From the NCBI GenBank assembly GCA_030674915.1, contig JASXSV010000016.1, forward strand, positions 1-64,000: DNA of 64,000 nucleotides, read 5' to 3'. The translations under genes were made by a program, and so were the position numbers. Numbering within the stretch: the stretch's first letter is position 1; each line of letters starts with the position of its first letter. This stretch comes from Candidatus Endonucleibacter bathymodioli. Lineage in GTDB: Bacteria; Pseudomonadota; Gammaproteobacteria; Pseudomonadales; Endozoicomonadaceae. Positions 60,936-64,000 of the stretch are shown here, one piece after another. The notes under the pieces are model-generated. The model was not told the DNA's origin. It searched no databases and saw only the letters and a program-made list of their open reading frames with translations.

Positions 60936-61699
60936 TCCCTTCCCTCAAAAAAACACAACACTCTCCGTATTTGCTGCTTATTCTTAGACGACAGTTTTGT
61001 TGTATTCGCATATCGATGATAGAAATACATTCTCTGGGAACGGCGTAATGCATATTTTGCTACTTTATCCAAGCACGCAAGATCCTTTATAATACCTCGT
61101 TCAACAATTCTCCTAAACAAAAAGTTTTCTGGCCAACGAAAACCAGCAGGGCAGTCAATTAATAAGACTTGCGGTTTCTTGGCCATAGTTATCAGAATAT
61201 TGCGCCATTTAAAATCAGTATGAATAAAGCAGTGCTCATGGAGTATTTTGGCGATAGAGGCCACCTGATCGAGAACCGCATTAAACCACTGTGAGTCGTT
61301 TAATATTGGAGATTTGTGCCGGACAAGTTTAGCTAGGTCGGAGGTATTTGTTTGCTCTTGGGTGATTAAAGCCCCTCTTTTGAACATCCCTAACCGATGT
61401 TCTTCACCATAGGCAACCACTTTGACAGACACAATACCTGTTTTTTGGAAAAAAAGCAGGTTTTCCCATTCAGCCCTTATTCGACTTCTGCCTATGTATT
61501 GTCGTAATCCTTTTCCTGCCATTATGTAACGCTTGATATAAAACCGAATGTTATTGGTTTCGTAAAGAATAACATCACTTAAGTTGTCTTTAGTGATCTG
61601 CTTTCCGTTAATTTTAAATATTTGCTCAAGGCTACCAAATACTTTTTCAACGGCTGTACCCCTCCAGGGTTTGACTATGGTCCAGGCAGTTTTATTCAT
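60932..61699 (-). CDS. LPS core heptose kinase-like (WapP-type)
   Basis: A 255-residue kinase-like protein. FYIKRYIMAGKGLRQYIG carries the ATP-site lysine, LHEHCFIHTDFKWRNILITM the catalytic loop (H-x-D-x-x-x-x-N) and VLLIDCPAGFRWPENFLFRR the Mg-binding region with DC in place of the usual DF/DL. Its position directly after waaP matches wapP in Pseudomonas, so I name it WapP-type; orthology is inferred from order and general similarity. Start and upstream stop overlap as TGATG. Confidence 0.82.
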   Translation of the reverse strand: MNKTAWTIVKPWRGTAVEKVFGSLEQIFKINGKQITKDNLSDVILYETNNIRFYIKRYIMAGKGLRQYIGRSRIRAEWENLLFFQKTGIVSVKVVAYGEEHRLGMFKRGALITQEQTNTSDLAKLVRHKSPILNDSQWFNAVLDQVASIAKILHEHCFIHTDFKWRNILITMAKKPQVLLIDCPAGFRWPENFLFRRIVERGIIKDLACLDKVAKYALRRSQRMYFYHRYANTTKLSSKNKQQIRRVLCFFEGRE

Positions 61700-62520
61700 C
61701 AGTAATTAGGGTGCCCCGCCTTGCGTTTCATACGCTCGTAGAGCTTTTTTGCCTTCTGGTTGATTTTTTTCCACAGTGCCCAGTGCTGGGTGAGGCCATC
61801 TTTTAAAGGTAAGTCTGTATAATAACGAATAAATCGAAAAAGATCATTGCGAGTAAAACCATAATCCATAGCCGAATAATAAAGTCCAGAAAGGTCTTTC
61901 AGACGCCAGCGATTCGGTAAGGTAATATGTATCTGGGCACGGTGTAAATCAATCAAATAAAAACGAAGACCCTTACCAGTTTTGTGAAATTGATCAATAT
62001 TTCCGCCAGCTATCAAAAAATGACAAAAATAGTAGTCCCGATGGCAAAGGCCATTGTTATGAATAATCCGACTTATTTCCGCCAGCTTTTCAAGAATGGC
62101 CTTTTTTAGTTTAAAAGAAGGAGGGCTTTGCTTCCAGCGCTCACATAAATCTTCTAGGCTTAGCGTTTTTTCCAACTCTTCTGTAACCAGAAATGATTGT
62201 TGTTTTGCAGGATTGCACCCTTTTTCACCAAAGGCTACAGGTGTCATGGTATCTATACCAAACCTCTGTAAAGCATTGAGTGCAATCCATTCGTTGCGGG
62301 CGCCCAACACTGGTATGCGGTAGTGCATCAAATTAATGATGATTTCTTTCCAGCCAACCCCTCGATGGATTTTGGCAAAAAAACCCTTACCCTGAAACTC
62401 AAAGCGATAAGTGCGGCGTGATTCCACATTGCGGAACTCCTCTCCTTCCATTTTGTCTAGCAAGAGATGAGGGTCTTGCCCTTGCCATGCTTTTTGGAAA
62501 TCTTCTCGCAAATAATCCAT
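61699..62520 (-). CDS. waaP: Lipopolysaccharide core heptose(I) kinase
   Basis: A 273-residue WaaP, of normal length. It phosphorylates heptose I of the inner core from ATP, which stabilises the outer membrane. Seen: TYRFEFQGKGFFAKIHRGVG (ATP lysine), NEWIALNALQRFGIDTMTP, LVTEELEKTLSLEDLC, the catalytic loop NGLCHRDYYFCHFLI, and YLIDLHRAQIH as the DLH metal site of the family. It follows waaG by 6 bases and overlaps the next kinase gene. Confidence 0.95.
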   Translation of the reverse strand: MDYLREDFQKAWQGQDPHLLLDKMEGEEFRNVESRRTYRFEFQGKGFFAKIHRGVGWKEIIINLMHYRIPVLGARNEWIALNALQRFGIDTMTPVAFGEKGCNPAKQQSFLVTEELEKTLSLEDLCERWKQSPPSFKLKKAILEKLAEISRIIHNNGLCHRDYYFCHFLIAGGNIDQFHKTGKGLRFYLIDLHRAQIHITLPNRWRLKDLSGLYYSAMDYGFTRNDLFRFIRYYTDLPLKDGLTQHWALWKKINQKAKKLYERMKRKAGHPNY

Positions 62521-62526
62521 GGGCTG

Positions 62527-63645
62527 CTATTTTTCTAAAAGTGTATTAATGACTTTGGCTGCTTGCTTATGCAGACTGTATATATCAGTGTTGCTGGCGT
62601 AATTTATTGCATTTTCATGGCACTGCTTAAGTCGATCGGCATTGAGTATTTCTAGGAGGCTATGGTTGAACATATTTTGATTAAATGGTGTTGGAGATAC
62701 TATGCCTGCGTTGGCCGCTTCAATATGGTAGGCATAACCACAGTTGCTGGTAGTTAAAACAGGAAGTCCCGCAGCTAGAGCTTCAACCAATACCATTCCT
62801 GCGCTCTCGGTATATGCAGGATGAATAAGGGCGTCTGCACAAAGCATAAGTTTTGTAACATCACTTCTGGCTCCACAGAAAATAATATTATCTATGATCT
62901 TGAGCCCTGTTGCCTGCTTAACAAATGGCTCACGATTGTCTCTTCCTACAACTAAGAGTCGAGTGTCTTTTAATCGTAGCGTCGATAAGAATGCGAGTGC
63001 TGCAATTGTTCTATCCAGCCCTTTGGTTTTAAAGCTGGAGCCAACCATTAACAAAAGATTGCTATTTTCTGAAATATTGAATTGCTTTCGGTACTCGGCC
63101 CTTATGTGAGATTTATCCTGTAAAAACAGTTTTTTTCCTGCTCCAGGGGGTAGTAACTTAAAACGTGACTCTTGAGTCTGATATTGTTTTTGGAAATCAT
63201 GTTTTTGTTGTTCTGTCAATGTTAGTATAAAAGTATTGCTGCTTGGTTTAAAAACTTCTCGTTCCAGTTGTTCATAAGCTTTGTATCTGGGGCTTAAACG
63301 ATAAAAAAAATTACGTTCCTTAATTACTTTTTCCCGGTAACAAGGGTCGGATGCAAAATAAACATCTAGTCCAGCCAATTTATTGAAGCCTATCAGAAAA
63401 TGCCCAGGCTCTTGTTTTGTTACTTTAAGGAGCTTATTTTGAAAGTTGGTCATACGTTGATGATTTGACAGCCCCGTTACTGGCAATAGGTGTATGTTAA
63501 ATCCTTTGGGCCGATCTCCATCCCATTCGGTGGTATAAATATTAATTGAGTGGTTAAGTTTTTGGCACTCAATAGCTGTTTTTATACAATCTCTTTGGAG
63601 ACCTCCATAGGGAAAATAGTTAAATAAGGCGAAATTCAGTTTCAT
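62527..63645 (-). CDS. waaG: LPS core alpha-1,3-glucosyltransferase I
   Basis: A 372-residue GT4 glycosyltransferase that adds the first outer-core hexose to heptose II. I chose the ATG at 63645 (MKLNFALFNYFPYGGLQRDC), whose ATGA overlaps the waaC stop; the frame is open ten codons further. Seen: the donor-site PPGAGKKLFL, LLLMVGSSFKTKGLDRTIAA, and ADALIHPAYTESAGMVLVEA followed by LAAGLPVLTTSNCGYAYHIE (the E-x7-E GT4 motif). Order waaC-waaG-waaP is that of Pseudomonas and E. coli core operons. Confidence 0.95.
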   Translation of the reverse strand: MKLNFALFNYFPYGGLQRDCIKTAIECQKLNHSINIYTTEWDGDRPKGFNIHLLPVTGLSNHQRMTNFQNKLLKVTKQEPGHFLIGFNKLAGLDVYFASDPCYREKVIKERNFFYRLSPRYKAYEQLEREVFKPSSNTFILTLTEQQKHDFQKQYQTQESRFKLLPPGAGKKLFLQDKSHIRAEYRKQFNISENSNLLLMVGSSFKTKGLDRTIAALAFLSTLRLKDTRLLVVGRDNREPFVKQATGLKIIDNIIFCGARSDVTKLMLCADALIHPAYTESAGMVLVEALAAGLPVLTTSNCGYAYHIEAANAGIVSPTPFNQNMFNHSLLEILNADRLKQCHENAINYASNTDIYSLHKQAAKVINTLLEK

Positions 63646-64000
63646 TGTGGAAGTGTTTTTTTTAGGGCATGCCACACCAGCTCCGGTGTCATGGCAGCGA
63701 AAGCATCAGGATCAACCGGTGGAAACAAGCCGGAATGGCAGTGGTCAAGAGTTAGGTGAATCTGAGATTCACCGTAAGTTCCTACTCTATCAGGTCTTGT
63801 TGGCCCATAAAGAGACACTGTTTGTTTTTCCAGAGCGGCAGCGAGATGACCAAGCCCGGTATCAACACTAACAACCCCCGATGCATTCAATAGAAGGCAT
63901 GCAATTTCGGTCAAGTTAGTTTTGGGAAGTACCTGTGTGTTTTTTGATGACTGAGCAATGCGATTAGCTCTTTTTTGTTCTACGTCATTTCCCCAAGGAA
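63642..64000 (-). CDS. waaC: LPS heptosyltransferase I, C-terminal part
   Basis: The gene is cut by the window edge at 64000, so only the last 118 codons are seen. These read GNDVEQKRANRIAQSSKN, VLPKTNLTEIACLLLNAS, GVVSVDTGLGHLAAALEKQT and VSLYGPTRPDRVGTYGESQI, matching the GT9 C-terminal domain of WaaC (ADP-heptose binding site, including VSVDTGLGHLAAAL). It adds the first heptose to Kdo. It is translationally coupled with waaG through an ATGA overlap. Confidence 0.93.
   Translation of the reverse strand, partial: PWGNDVEQKRANRIAQSSKNTQVLPKTNLTEIACLLLNASGVVSVDTGLGHLAAALEKQTVSLYGPTRPDRVGTYGESQIHLTLDHCHSGLFPPVDPDAFAAMTPELVWHALKKTLPQ

Overview
The window comes from an AT-rich gammaproteobacterial chromosome. 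Core genes (aceE/aceF, rsmD, mdh, coaD, rnz, envC, ctpA, parE, talB, purC, cytochrome c5, a Pseudomonas-like waaC-waaG-waaP lipopolysaccharide core cluster) are separated by unusually long intergenic stretches full of decayed insertion sequences and a short dispersed repeat. Secreted eukaryotic-like proteins (F-box plus WD40, WD40), a 2826-residue protein with a SecA-like motor, a protein with nuclear-localisation-like basic motifs, and heavy pseudogenisation point to a host-associated bacterium. An Endozoicomonas/Endonucleobacter-like lineage is my best guess, but no 16S rRNA gene is present to prove it.

Layout. 1-4500: a secreted F-box/WD40 protein, an intact IS30 element, an IS630 remnant and an orphan LPS-kinase-like gene. 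4504-9513 (minus): pyruvate dehydrogenase E2 and E1, with a decayed tandem duplication at their junction. 10-14 kb: rsmD, mdh, coaD, rnz. 15-20 kb: envC-ctpA and parE. 20-27 kb: SemiSWEET, DUF805 and MFS membrane proteins, IS5/IS630 debris, a MITE and a secreted WD40 protein. 27.6-36.1 kb (minus): the giant SecA-like protein. 37-44 kb: a candidate effector, talB, purC, cytochrome c5, an IS605-like end and a PotF-like binding protein. 44-53.5 kb: an array of five paralogous small secreted proteins embedded in duplicated blocks carrying the 3' tail of pntB, IS30 debris, IS5 copies and a conserved downstream block. 53.6-55.6 kb (minus): glutathione-dependent formaldehyde detoxification (fghA, frmA). 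55.7-64 kb (minus): glycosyltransferases, a PIG-L deacetylase, three consecutive LPS-kinase-like genes, waaG and the 3' end of waaC.

Two themes recur. First, short tandem duplications span a gene's 3' tail and the next gene's 5' part (aceE-aceF junction; pntB tail plus small secreted gene), followed by decay or divergence. Second, a roughly 110-125 bp repeat with inverted ends resembling TTACCATTGAAGGTGTGA occurs in full or partial form about 18 times. It is intergenic almost everywhere, lies just upstream of every gene of the secreted array, and in one place supplies the stop codon of rnz. All similarity statements are by eye; no search was run.
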